Source: DASVHS01 sp036390755 (GTDB taxonomy: Bacteria > Acidobacteriota > Thermoanaerobaculia > Gp7-AA8). Taken from it: a stretch of 64,000 nucleotides of DNA. Shown piece by piece: positions 1 to 8,153 of this stretch. Each line of letters starts with the position of its first letter. Within the stretch, counting starts at the first letter, position 1. The position numbers and the translations under genes were made by a program. The notes below the pieces were generated by a model. That model saw nothing but the letters and a program-made list of their open reading frames with translations, ran no database searches and was not told the origin of the DNA. Location: assembly GCA_036390755.1 (NCBI GenBank), contig DASWBH010000037.1, positions 9,295-73,294 on the forward strand, given 5' to 3'.

Positions 1-483
1 CGCCGGCGCGGAGCTCGGCCCCTTCGCGCCGAAGCGGATCGAGATCTGTCCGGCCGCCAGGTTGACGATCAGGCCGGGAATGAAGAACGGCGAGATGCGG
101 GTCGGCCCGCGCTCCATCATCTTCGTATGCATCTCTTCGATGAGCGGCAGACCGCCGATCCCCGATCCGATGATCACGCCCACGCGGTCGCCGTCGCATG
201 TCTTCCAATCGAGCCTCGCATCGTCGACGGCCATCTGCGCCGCGGCCACGGCGTAGTGGATGAAGGTGTCGGACTTCTTGACTTCCTTTTTCTCGATCCA
301 GTCCTCGGGGTTGAAGCCGCGCACTTCGCCGGCGATCTGCGCGGGGAAGGCGCTGGCGTCGAACTTCGTGATCTTCCCTACACCGGAGCGGCCCTCGATG
401 AGGCCCTGCCAAGTCGGCTCGCTCCCCACGCCGAGGGGCGAGATCATTCCGATGCCGGTGACGACGACGCGACGTTTGGTCAT
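1..483 (-). CDS. fabF: 3-oxoacyl-ACP synthase II (KAS II), N-terminal part, cut by the window edge
   Basis: Condenses malonyl-ACP with acyl-ACP in fatty-acid elongation, in the cytoplasm. The 161 visible residues start MTKRRVVVTGIG and continue through a DRVGVIIGSGIGG segment to GAKGPSSAP, the classic KAS II N-terminal half. The window ends a few residues before the expected catalytic Cys, so active-site completeness cannot be judged. It lies 97 bp downstream of acpP on the same strand, the usual acpP-fabF order. The ATG at 483 is chosen because homologues start with this M(S/T)xRRVVVTG pattern. Confidence 0.95.
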   Translation of the reverse strand, partial: MTKRRVVVTGIGMISPLGVGSEPTWQGLIEGRSGVGKITKFDASAFPAQIAGEVRGFNPEDWIEKKEVKKSDTFIHYAVAAAQMAVDDARLDWKTCDGDRVGVIIGSGIGGLPLIEEMHTKMMERGPTRISPFFIPGLIVNLAAGQISIRFGAKGPSSAPA

Positions 484-580
484 CAAAAAAATGCTGAGGA
501 TGAAGGCCTCAGGGCTGAGGAACGGCTCAGCACCACGACCCACAGCTCAGCAGCAGGGGACAATCAGATGTTGTGCCGGA

Positions 581-820
581 TTATTGCGCCTTGGCGCGCT
601 TCTCGATGTAGTCGACGGCGTCGCGGACCTTGCGGATCTTCTCGGCTTCGTCATCCGAGATCTCCACGCCGAATTCCTCTTCGAACGCCATGATCAGCTC
701 GACCGTGTCGAGCGAGTCTGCGCCCAGATCTTCCACGAAGGAGGCGTCGGGCGTGACCTCCTCCGCGTCGACCCCAAGCTGCTCGACGATGATGTTCTTG
801 ACCCGATCCTCAACGGACAT
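581..820 (-). CDS. acpP: acyl carrier protein
   Basis: This 79-residue acidic protein carries growing acyl chains on a 4'-phosphopantetheine arm. The GADSLDTVE motif places the modified serine at residue 36. Helices typical of ACP are visible (MSVEDRVKNIIVEQLGV; AFEEEFGVEISDDEAEKI; VRDAVDYIEK). The open frame extends further upstream, but the ATG at 820 sits behind a strong GAGGAGG site and gives the family's normal length. fabF follows in the same direction, so the two probably share a transcript. Confidence 0.97.
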   Translation of the reverse strand: MSVEDRVKNIIVEQLGVDAEEVTPDASFVEDLGADSLDTVELIMAFEEEFGVEISDDEAEKIRKVRDAVDYIEKRAKAQ

Positions 821-864
821 CGAAATTCCTCCTCGCTTTCCGGCGCAGCGAAAATGCAGGCCGC

Positions 865-892
865 GTTTTAGCACAAAAGGCGTCAGGGACAA
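865..892 (-). promoter_or_regulatory. possible sigma-70-like promoter for acpP-fabF
   Basis: Read on the minus strand, TTGTCC (887-892) is followed after 16 bp by TAAAAC (865-870). Each hexamer matches the consensus at four positions. The element lies about 45 bp upstream of the acpP start, in the gap between divergent genes. Motif match only. Confidence 0.35.
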
Positions 893-921
893 GTGCGGCG
901 AGCGCGAATCGTATACAGTCC

Positions 922-1233
922 ATGACGTTGGGGAACAGGATTTTCTCGTACGAAGAAGCGGCTGAGCTTCTGCCGGAAGTGCAGAAGTTGACGAACGACG
1001 CCGTCGCTCGCGCCGACGCGCTCGACGAGGCCACGGCAACCGGTGACGACTACCAGCGCATCGTCCAGTCCTGGGCCGACTCCATCCTCCGCCTCGGCAT
1101 CGAGGTCAAGGGTCTCTGGCTCATCGACTTCGACAACGGCAGCGGTTACTACTGCTGGAAGTATCCGGAGGAATCGCTGCAGTACTTCCACGGATACGAG
1201 GAAGGCTTCGGCGGACGCGTCAAACTGCAATGA
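922..1233 (+). CDS. DUF2203 family protein
   Basis: A 103-residue protein of the DUF2203 family, whose biochemical role is not established. The N-terminal SYEEAAELLPEV helix and the C-terminal GLWLIDFDNGSGYYCWKYPEE to YFHGYEEGFGGRV segment are the family's conserved ends. It overlaps the HAD hydrolase start by 4 bp (ATGA), indicating translational coupling. A TATACA hexamer lies at 912-917, so near the ATG that the transcript may be leaderless. No clear ribosome-binding site is visible. Confidence 0.85.
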   Translation: MTLGNRIFSYEEAAELLPEVQKLTNDAVARADALDEATATGDDYQRIVQSWADSILRLGIEVKGLWLIDFDNGSGYYCWKYPEESLQYFHGYEEGFGGRVKLQ

Positions 1234-2033
1234 CCCTGAAAGCCATCGGATTCGATTTGTGGGAGACGCTCATCACCGATACACCCGAGGCATCGCGCGC
1301 GCAGGAGCGGCTGCGGATCGCGCGGATGGAATCGCTCCTCGTCGCGCGCGGCTACCGGCACGAGGCCCATCAACTCGAGCGCGCGTATCGCGTGCTGTGG
1401 CAGCGGTGTCATGACCTGTACTGGTCGGAGGACCGCGACATCCCGTGCCGCAGACAGATCGAGGTGTTCCTCGAGGAGCTCGGCGTCGCGCCTGCTGATC
1501 TCGATCCCGCCACGCTCGAGCAGCTCGAGCACGTGTACGCCAACGCCGCGGTCGAGCTGCTGCCGTCGGTCGTGCCCGGCGCGCGCGAGCTCCTTGCCGA
1601 AGTGCGCCGCCGCGGATTCGGAACGGGACTGATCAGCAACACCGGCCGCACACCGGGCTACGCGCTGCGCGAGATTCTGAAGCGCCTCGAGCTCGCTCCG
1701 ATGATCGACGCGATGGTCTTCTCCAACGAACACGGCCAGTGCAAGCCGCAGCCGTCGATCTTCGAGCAGCTCCGCCGCCACCTCGGCGTCGCATACGACG
1801 AGATGCTCTTCGTCGGCGATAACCTCTACGTCGACATCCTCGGCGCGAAACGATGCGGGATGAAGGCGATCCACTTCATCCCGCCGGTAAGAGGAACGGC
1901 GGTGGCGCCGGCCGTCGAGCACGAGGAAGTCGAGCCGGATGCAGTTGTGAGCGACTTGCGGGACGTCGTCGAGGCGATCGCGAGATTCGAGACTCGAGAT
2001 TCGGGATTCGAGAAAACGGGCCGCGGCAAATGA
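1230..2033 (+). CDS. HAD-superfamily hydrolase with a variant DxWxT motif I
   Basis: A 267-residue HAD protein. Motif I is FDLWETL with the nucleophile Asp9, but the second Asp of the usual DxDxT (general acid/base) is Trp11. Motif II is the SNT of LISNTGRT, motif III the Lys of CKPQPSIF, and motif IV VGDNLYVDILGAK. An alpha-helical cap lies between motifs I and II. Loss of the second Asp is seen in dehalogenase-like members, so ordinary phosphatase activity is doubtful and the substrate is unknown. The last 16 or so residues (RFETRDSGFEKTGRGK) are encoded by an intergenic word-repeat, so the natural C-terminus probably became extended. Confidence 0.85.
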   Translation: MTLKAIGFDLWETLITDTPEASRAQERLRIARMESLLVARGYRHEAHQLERAYRVLWQRCHDLYWSEDRDIPCRRQIEVFLEELGVAPADLDPATLEQLEHVYANAAVELLPSVVPGARELLAEVRRRGFGTGLISNTGRTPGYALREILKRLELAPMIDAMVFSNEHGQCKPQPSIFEQLRRHLGVAYDEMLFVGDNLYVDILGAKRCGMKAIHFIPPVRGTAVAPAVEHEEVEPDAVVSDLRDVVEAIARFETRDSGFEKTGRGK

Positions 2034-2062
2034 CGAATCCCGAATCCCGAATCCCGTATCCC
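1981..2062. repeat. iterated GATTCGGGATTCG word dyad spanning a gene junction
   Basis: Repeats of GAGATTCGGGATTCG on the left (1981-2010) face three tandem CGAATCC/CGAATCCCG words on the right (2034-2062), so the RNA can fold into a long hairpin. The dyad encodes both the end of the HAD protein and the first residues (NPESRIPYPEP) of the next protein. It belongs to the set of word-dyads described in the findings. Confidence 0.8.
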
Positions 2063-2920
2063 GAGCCCCGCGACAAGAACTTCTTCACCCTCGCCGCCGG
2101 TCACTTCACGATCGAAGGGCGCTCGCGCGCGGGGCACGAGACGTATTTCCGCGTGCGCGAGCTCGGCATCTCGCTCGACGTCGGGCGCTGTCCCGATCTC
2201 GTCATCAACATGCCGCACGTCTTCGTCACGCACGCGCACCTCGATCACGCCCTCGGCATTCCGCATTACGCGGGACAGCGGCATCTGCAGCGGATCGAAG
2301 GTGGACGCGTGTACGTTCCGTCGGAGGCAGCGGATGACTTCCGGGCGCTGATGGCGCTTCACGAGAAGCTGGAGGACACCGGATACGGCATCGAGATCGT
2401 GGGCGTCGCCGCGGGTGACGAGGTCCGCATCGGGCGCACGCACGTCGTCCGCGCGCATCGGGCCACCCATCGCGTCGCGGCGCGAGCGTATGAAGTGCTC
2501 GAGATCCGGCATCATCTGAAGACGGAGTTCGAGCACGCCTCGCCGCAGGAGCTGGTTCATCTTCGCCGGCGAGGCGTTCAGGTCGCGGACGAGTTCGCGC
2601 AGCCGATGTTGTTCTACACCGGCGACACGGACCGCGGCATTCTCGAAACGAACGAGCGGCTGTTCAAGTCAGATGTCCTGATGATCGAATGTTCGTTCAT
2701 CGAGGACGGGCATCAGGTGCGGGCGGCGAAGTACCGGCACATCCACTTCGACGACATCGCCGAATTCGCGGCGCGGTTCGAGAACCGGCTGATCGTGCTG
2801 ACGCACTTCAGCCGCCGCTATTCGCGCGAGGAGATTCACGCTTCGCTCCGGCGGCGCTGTCCGCCGATTCTTCGCGAGCGGCTGCGCCTTGCGCTACCGC
2901 ATCCGTTCACGACACTGTGA
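2030..2920 (+). CDS. metallo-beta-lactamase-fold hydrolase, RNase Z-like
   Basis: A 296-residue protein with the dinuclear-metal motif HAHLDH at residues 68-73, a second metal segment FYTGDTD, an ECSFIEDG strand and a late LTHFSRRYSREEI. This order resembles RNase Z/ElaC-type nucleases, and the length fits the short form, but the motif reads HAHLDH rather than HSDHxDH, so tRNA processing is not certain. The start chosen is the ATG at 2030, overlapping the HAD stop by 4 bp. Its first 13 residues lie in a repeat, and a start further in is possible. Confidence 0.8.
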   Translation: MTNPESRIPYPEPRDKNFFTLAAGHFTIEGRSRAGHETYFRVRELGISLDVGRCPDLVINMPHVFVTHAHLDHALGIPHYAGQRHLQRIEGGRVYVPSEAADDFRALMALHEKLEDTGYGIEIVGVAAGDEVRIGRTHVVRAHRATHRVAARAYEVLEIRHHLKTEFEHASPQELVHLRRRGVQVADEFAQPMLFYTGDTDRGILETNERLFKSDVLMIECSFIEDGHQVRAAKYRHIHFDDIAEFAARFENRLIVLTHFSRRYSREEIHASLRRRCPPILRERLRLALPHPFTTL

Positions 2921-2987
2921 TTGTCCGGCCGAACCCGTTGCACCGAAATTGCACAAGGCGGCGGACAGAAAGGGGTTCTCAGCATCG

Positions 2988-4502
2988 ATGAAGTGGGTGG
3001 GGTCGCGTGTCCTCGCGGGCGTTCTCGTTTTCCTGATCTCGATCGTGCCGCAGCCCGCGGGCGCGGCGAAGCGCAGGAAGCCGGCTCGCCGCGGGCGTGC
3101 CGCACGGGCTGCGCCGGCGAGCGTCGCCACCGGCACGACGCTCGAGGAGCGCCTGTCGTCGCTGATGAACGGCGGGGTCTCGCGGGCGTCCGAAGCGAGC
3201 CTGCAGGTCGTGGAGCTCGAAAACGGGCGCGTCGTCGCGGAGCACGATCCGCATCAGCCGCTCGCGCCGGCTTCGAACATGAAACTGTTCACGACGGCCG
3301 CGGCGATCGATCTGCTGAAGCCGTCGTTCGAGCTCACGACGACGGTGTTCGTGCGAGGGACGGTCGACTCGTCGGGGACGCTCGAGGGTGACATCAAGAT
3401 CGTCGGCCACGGCGATCCGACGATCGGCGGCCGCTTTCACGACGGTCAGGCCACGGCGGTGCTGCAGGAGTGGGCGACCGACCTGCAGCGCGCCGGCATC
3501 AAGGCCGTTCGCGGCAATCTCGTCTTCGAGTACGGCTACATGGACACGGAGTACATCCACCCGACCTGGCCGCTCGATCAGCTCGTGAACTGGTACGAGG
3601 CGCCGGTCTCCGCGTTCTCGATGCAGGAAGGCTGCGTTCAGGTGCGGGTGCTTCCGAACCGCCCCGGACGTCAGTGCGTGGTCCAGCTCGAGCCGCCGAC
3701 CGAGTTCCTCGAAGTGGAGAACAGTTGCACGACCGGGCGCGGATTGCCGTTCATCACGCGGCCCCGAAACTCGAACACGATCATCGTGCGCGGCGGCGTT
3801 CCCGCGCGGTCGGGTGCGACCGAAATCTTCGTGTCGGTCGAGGATCCGATCCACTACTTCGCGACGGTGACGGCGGAAACGTTCATCCGCAGCGGGATGC
3901 GGATGGAAGGCCGCATCGTGATCACGCCGAAAGATCCGCACAACGACTGGCGTCCCGTGTCGCAGCACGCAACGCCGCTGAACATCGTCGTCTATGTCAT
4001 CAACAAGAAGAGCCAGAACCATTACGCCGAGCAGCTCGTGAAGATCATCGGCGCGGAGACGAAGCACAGCGGGACCTGGCAGGCCGGTACCGAAGCAGTG
4101 ACCGGTTGGCTGACGACGAAGCCCGGCGTTCCCGCGGGCGAGTATCACCAGGCCGACGGCTCGGGCATGTCGCGCGACAACCGCGCGTCGGCGAACGCGT
4201 TCATTCATCTGCTGACCTACATGTGGAAGAGCCCGTGGCGCGAGGACTTCGTCAGCTCAATGCCGTACTCCGGCGACCCCGACGCGAAATTCGGCAAGCG
4301 CCTGCGTCAGGCGCCGTATGCGCGTCAGGTCTACGCGAAGACCGGCTACATCGTGGGCGTGGTCGGTTTATCCGGCTACGTGCACGCGCAGAGCGGAAAG
4401 GTCTACGCGTTCTCCTTCATCTTCAATCACTACAGAGTCGGCGTGTATGCCGTGTACAACCTGCAGGATGAGATGTTGAAGGAGATCATTCGCAGTGGTT
4501 AG
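2988..4502 (+). CDS. dacB: D-alanyl-D-alanine carboxypeptidase/endopeptidase, PBP4 family
   Basis: A periplasmic serine peptidase of class C penicillin-binding proteins, trimming peptidoglycan stem peptides and cross-links. The 504-residue form from ATG 2988 begins with a signal peptide (MKWVGSRVLAGVLVFLIS to PAGA) and a basic linker. SNMK supplies the catalytic Ser-x-x-Lys, GSGMSRDN the second active-site motif, and the KTG of YAKTGYIVG the third. The large insert between the first and second motifs is typical of PBP4. The frame is open further upstream, but only this start yields a signal peptide. It ends immediately next to the convergent small gene. Confidence 0.93.
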   Translation: MKWVGSRVLAGVLVFLISIVPQPAGAAKRRKPARRGRAARAAPASVATGTTLEERLSSLMNGGVSRASEASLQVVELENGRVVAEHDPHQPLAPASNMKLFTTAAAIDLLKPSFELTTTVFVRGTVDSSGTLEGDIKIVGHGDPTIGGRFHDGQATAVLQEWATDLQRAGIKAVRGNLVFEYGYMDTEYIHPTWPLDQLVNWYEAPVSAFSMQEGCVQVRVLPNRPGRQCVVQLEPPTEFLEVENSCTTGRGLPFITRPRNSNTIIVRGGVPARSGATEIFVSVEDPIHYFATVTAETFIRSGMRMEGRIVITPKDPHNDWRPVSQHATPLNIVVYVINKKSQNHYAEQLVKIIGAETKHSGTWQAGTEAVTGWLTTKPGVPAGEYHQADGSGMSRDNRASANAFIHLLTYMWKSPWREDFVSSMPYSGDPDAKFGKRLRQAPYARQVYAKTGYIVGVVGLSGYVHAQSGKVYAFSFIFNHYRVGVYAVYNLQDEMLKEIIRSG

Positions 4503-4760
4503 TCACCGGTTCACGAACTGCTGGCTCGACGGGGAGACCTGCAGCGTGTACACGCCTCCCATGCTGCGCAGCGTCGCTACGGCCTGAAGTCCCGGGAACT
4601 TCAGCACGTCTCCGATCAGCTCGCCCGACTGCTTTTTTACGAAGATGCGCACGGCGTCGTCGACGTTCTCGGCGTCGAAGGTGTGGAAGGACACGGAGCC
4701 CGGCGGCACCGGCCGCCCGCTCTCGTCCGTGAGGTGCCGCTGCTCCACGGTGAAGCGCAT
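4503..4760 (-). CDS. small uncharacterised protein (85 aa)
   Basis: I do not recognise this protein. It starts MRFTVEQRHLTDESGRP, contains FHTFDAENVDDAVRIF, and ends with a VYTLQVSPSSQQFVNR tail. The composition looks like a real soluble alpha/beta protein rather than a shadow frame. It fills exactly the space between the dacB stop (no gap) and the guaB promoter, from which it would diverge. The long open frame that continues upstream is antisense to guaB and is not counted. Confidence 0.6.
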   Translation of the reverse strand: MRFTVEQRHLTDESGRPVPPGSVSFHTFDAENVDDAVRIFVKKQSGELIGDVLKFPGLQAVATLRSMGGVYTLQVSPSSQQFVNR

Positions 4761-4779
4761 GCGGGGTTTTTGCGTGCAA

Positions 4780-4824
4780 TTACGATGCACTGATGCCTGT
4801 TCTATACTCAACTTTGCGAGGAAG
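4780..4824 (+). promoter_or_regulatory. probable guaB promoter and ribosome-binding site
   Basis: TTACGA (4780-4785) and TATACT (4803-4808) are 17 bp apart, upstream of GAGGAAG (4818-4824) and the guaB ATG at 4827. The -10 is strong and the -35 is weak. Confidence 0.5.
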
Positions 4825-4826
4825 AT

Positions 4827-6392
4827 ATGAGCGACGAACGCGTACTGCGAGAGGATCTGCCAGTCCTCGGCCGCATTGACATTCGCGAGCTCGACCGAAC
4901 CGAGCCGCTTCCGTCGGAGCGGTTTGCCGAGGGGATCGAGCTCGGCCTGACGTTCGACGACGTCCTGCTCAAGCCTGCGAAGTCGGACATCCATCCGAAC
5001 TTCGTCGACATCACGACGCGCCTCACGCGCGACATCCGCCTGAACATTCCGATCCTCTCCGCGGCCATGGACACGGTGACCGAGGCGCGGCTGGCGATCG
5101 CGATGGCGCAGCACGGCGGTCTGGGCGTGATCCACAAGAACATGCCCATCGACCGTCAGGCCGAAGAGGTCGACAAGGTCAAGCGCTCTGAGGCCGGCAT
5201 GATCGTCGATCCGGTCACCATGCGTCCGTGGCAGTCGATCGCCGAGGCGATGCAGGTGATGGAGAAGTACAAGATTTCGGGCGTGCCGGTGACGGACGCG
5301 AACGGGAAGCTCGTCGGCATCCTCACGAACCGCGACCTCCGGTTCGAAACGCGCTTCGATCTGCCCATCGCCGAGCGCATGACGAAGGAGAGCCTCGTCA
5401 CGACGCCGGTCGGGACTACGCTCGAGCAGGCGCGCGAAGTCCTGCACCACCATCGCATCGAGAAGCTGCTCGTCGTCGACCAGAACGGCGACCTCAAAGG
5501 TCTCATCACTGTTAAGGACATTCAGAAAGCGCGGCGCTTCCCGCAGGCCGCGAAAGATCCGCTCGGACGTCTGCGCTGCGGCGCGGCGATCGGCGTGGGC
5601 AAGGAAGGGCTCGACCGCGCGCGGGCTCTCATCGACGCGAAGGTGGACGTGGTCGTCATCGACTCCGCTCACGCGCATTCCGCCGGCGTGATGGACGTGA
5701 TCCGTCAGTTCAAGAAGCTTTTCCCCGACACGCCTCTGATCGCCGGGAACGTGGCCACGTACGAAGGAGCGGTCGATCTGATCGAGCTCGGCGTCGATGC
5801 CCTGAAGGTCGGCATCGGACCGGGATCGATCTGCACCACGCGCATGGTCGCGGGCGCCGGCGTCCCGCAGGTCACCGCGGTGATGGAGTGCGCGCGCGCC
5901 GCCGAGAAGTACGACATTCCGATCATCAGCGACGGCGGCATCAAGTTCTCCGGCGACATCACGAAGGCGCTGGCCGCAGGCGCGAACACGGTGATGATCG
6001 GATCGCTCTTCGCCGGCACCGATGAAGCGCCGGGCGAGACGATCCTCTATCAGGGCCGCACGTTCAAGGCGTATCGCGGCATGGGCTCGATCGGCGCGAT
6101 GCAGCAGGGATCGAAGGACCGCTACTTCCAGGAAGACGCCGACGCGTCGAAGCTCGTGCCCGAAGGCATCGAAGGAAAGGTGCCGTACAAAGGCTCGCTG
6201 AGCGCGATGATCCCGCAGCTCCTCGGCGGTCTGCGCTCGGGCATGGGGCTGACCGGCTCGGCGACGATCGACGATCTCCGTACGAAGTCGCGCTTCGTCC
6301 GCATCACCACGGCGGGGCTGCGCGAGTCGCACGCGCACGACGTCGTCATCACGAAGGAAGCGCCGAACTACCGCATCGAGCCGACGGACTGA
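4827..6392 (+). CDS. guaB: inosine-5'-monophosphate dehydrogenase
   Basis: Oxidises IMP to XMP with NAD+, the committed step of GMP synthesis. The 521-residue sequence shows the TIM barrel start LTFDDVLLKPA, tandem CBS domains roughly at residues 130-250 (KISGVPVTDANGKLVGILTNRD and HRIEKLLVVDQNGDLKGLITVKD), the catalytic loop GIGPGSICTTR with the nucleophilic Cys, the phosphate-binding ISDGGIKFSGD, and the YRGMGSIGAM flap. It is about 30 residues longer than usual at the N-terminus. No later Met precedes the barrel, and the ATG has a good ribosome-binding site, so the extension appears genuine. Confidence 0.98.
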   Translation: MSDERVLREDLPVLGRIDIRELDRTEPLPSERFAEGIELGLTFDDVLLKPAKSDIHPNFVDITTRLTRDIRLNIPILSAAMDTVTEARLAIAMAQHGGLGVIHKNMPIDRQAEEVDKVKRSEAGMIVDPVTMRPWQSIAEAMQVMEKYKISGVPVTDANGKLVGILTNRDLRFETRFDLPIAERMTKESLVTTPVGTTLEQAREVLHHHRIEKLLVVDQNGDLKGLITVKDIQKARRFPQAAKDPLGRLRCGAAIGVGKEGLDRARALIDAKVDVVVIDSAHAHSAGVMDVIRQFKKLFPDTPLIAGNVATYEGAVDLIELGVDALKVGIGPGSICTTRMVAGAGVPQVTAVMECARAAEKYDIPIISDGGIKFSGDITKALAAGANTVMIGSLFAGTDEAPGETILYQGRTFKAYRGMGSIGAMQQGSKDRYFQEDADASKLVPEGIEGKVPYKGSLSAMIPQLLGGLRSGMGLTGSATIDDLRTKSRFVRITTAGLRESHAHDVVITKEAPNYRIEPTD

Positions 6393-6400
6393 CGCGGCGG

Positions 6401-6799
6401 ATGCGCGTTCCCGGCGACGACGGCATCGGATCGTTTCCGACAGTCAACGACTTTGCCGTGCGCGTGAGCAACACGCCGGACAGGCACATCGAGTTCGCCA
6501 GTTCGCAAGGACGTGTCGCTTCGTTTCCGGCGTGGGAGCGCGCCGATCGCGACCTGCGGCACTTCACTCCGTCGGACGTCCCGATCGGCTCGATGGATGA
6601 ACCGTTCGACGATGCCGACGAGAACTGGCGCATCGTGATCCTGGAGCACAAAGGATTCGTCTACGTGCTCGAGGCCGACGATCCGGTCGCCGAAGATTTC
6701 CCGCGCTACTTTCGCGTGCCGCGAAATCGATACCTCACGGCGTGGGCTGCGTTGATCGATTTCTACAATCCCATCAAGCCGCTCGAGGACCTTGAGTAG
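6401..6799 (+). CDS. uncharacterised 132-aa protein downstream of guaB
   Basis: No family recognised. The protein is acidic and aromatic-rich, with no signal peptide or membrane segment, and has a WRIVILEHKGFVYVLEADDP strand pair and a C-terminal YLTAWAALIDFYNPIKPLEDL. It begins 8 bp after guaB stops and is probably co-transcribed. It ends 18 bp before the convergent amidohydrolase stop. Confidence 0.7.
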   Translation: MRVPGDDGIGSFPTVNDFAVRVSNTPDRHIEFASSQGRVASFPAWERADRDLRHFTPSDVPIGSMDEPFDDADENWRIVILEHKGFVYVLEADDPVAEDFPRYFRVPRNRYLTAWAALIDFYNPIKPLEDLE

Positions 6800-6817
6800 C
6801 TCTCAGAGCTTCATGCG

Positions 6818-8101
6818 TCACCGCTTGAAAACGGTCCCGTCCTTCATCACGAAGGACACGTTCTTCAGCACGTTGACGTCGCGCAGCGGATCGCCGCTCA
6901 CTGCTACGACGTCGGCGTAAGCGCCTGCCGCGATGATGCCGATCTCGCCGGTCTGGCCGAGAAGATCGGCGGCCGAGGAGGTGGCGGCGCGGATCGCGTC
7001 CATCGGCGACATCCCGAATTCCACCATGCGTCCGAACTCCTGCGCGATCGGCTCAGTCCACGGGAAGCCGCCCGCATCGGTGCCGAACGCGATCTTCACG
7101 CCGGCGCGCATCGCCTTCTGGAAGGACGGACCGTGGAGCGCGACTCGTTTGGCATCGCGACGGCCCGACGGTGTGTTCGGCGGATCGTTGTCGTAGTAGT
7201 AGACCGAAAGCGTCGGCACGTACCACGTTCCCTGTCGCACCATCTGCGCTATGGCGGCGTCGTCGAGGTCGAGCCCGTGCTCGATCGAGTCGCATCCGCC
7301 GTCCAGTGCGCGATGCAGTCCCTCGCCGCCGTACGCATGACACGCCACCTTGCGCCTCCAGCCGTGCGCTTCGTCGACGATCGCGCGCAGCTCGTCGACG
7401 GTGAGCGTCGGCTGCGATACGAGATTACCGTTCTTGTCCACCCACGATCGATGGGTCATGTACACCTTGATCCAGTCGGCGCCGTGGTCGAGCTGTTCGC
7501 GCGCCGCTTTGCGCGCCTCGACCGGGCCGTCGACGATCTGCACGCCTTTGGGCAGGCCGGTCAGCTCGGGCGCGTAACCCTCGAGCGGATAGCCGCCGGT
7601 CGTCGAGATCGCCCGCGTGACCACGAACATACGCGGTCCCGGAATGCGCCCCTCGGCGATGGCCTGTCTGATTCCGATGTCGCCATAGCCGGCGCCTTCG
7701 GTCTCGACGTCGCGAATGGTCGTGAAGCCCTGCTCGAGCGCGCGTCGCGCCGCGACGGCCGCCCGCACCGCGCGATACGCGAGCGGGTACTTCAGCAGCT
7801 GAACGTCGTAGCCGCCTTCGGCCGGATCTTCGCCCTGCAGAAAGATGTGCGTGTGCGTGTCGATCAGGCCGGGCAGCACGGTCATGTTCGACAGGTCGAT
7901 GACGCTCGCGCCCGCCGGAATCGCCGTCGACGCGCCGCCCACGCTCTCGATGCGATTGCCGCGGATGACGATCACCTGATTGCTGCGCGGCTGTGCAGAC
8001 TTGCCGTCGATCAACGTGCCGGCCTTGATCACCGTCACGTTCTGCGCGCGCAGCGACGCGGCGACGAGAACAGAGAGAACGATGAGGCGAGAGGTGCGCA
8101 T
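6818..8101 (-). CDS. secreted metal-dependent amidohydrolase, imidazolonepropionase/prolidase-like
   Basis: A 427-residue amidohydrolase-superfamily enzyme with an export signal (MRTSRLIVLSVLVAASLRAQ). The metal-binding DTHTH is at residues 81-85, the WIKVYM Lys is a likely carbamylated bridging residue, and HAYGG and SIEHGLDL carry further His ligands. GTDAGGFPW holds the late catalytic Asp. The C-terminal GAYADVVAVSGDPL is typical of periplasmic family members acting on dipeptides or cyclic amides. The substrate cannot be read from sequence. It is transcribed divergently from the RNA methyltransferase. Confidence 0.85.
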   Translation of the reverse strand: MRTSRLIVLSVLVAASLRAQNVTVIKAGTLIDGKSAQPRSNQVIVIRGNRIESVGGASTAIPAGASVIDLSNMTVLPGLIDTHTHIFLQGEDPAEGGYDVQLLKYPLAYRAVRAAVAARRALEQGFTTIRDVETEGAGYGDIGIRQAIAEGRIPGPRMFVVTRAISTTGGYPLEGYAPELTGLPKGVQIVDGPVEARKAAREQLDHGADWIKVYMTHRSWVDKNGNLVSQPTLTVDELRAIVDEAHGWRRKVACHAYGGEGLHRALDGGCDSIEHGLDLDDAAIAQMVRQGTWYVPTLSVYYYDNDPPNTPSGRRDAKRVALHGPSFQKAMRAGVKIAFGTDAGGFPWTEPIAQEFGRMVEFGMSPMDAIRAATSSAADLLGQTGEIGIIAAGAYADVVAVSGDPLRDVNVLKNVSFVMKDGTVFKR

Positions 8102-8153
8102 CGGTCCTCCTAAGAGCTAAGAGCCAGGAGCTGAGAGCTGGTAGCTTATCGCG

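Noticed and set aside
4761..6338. A long minus-strand open frame continuing upstream of the small 85-aa gene across guaB
   Set aside because: It is antisense to guaB, has an Arg/His/Asp-rich composition typical of GC-rich shadow frames, and resembles no family.
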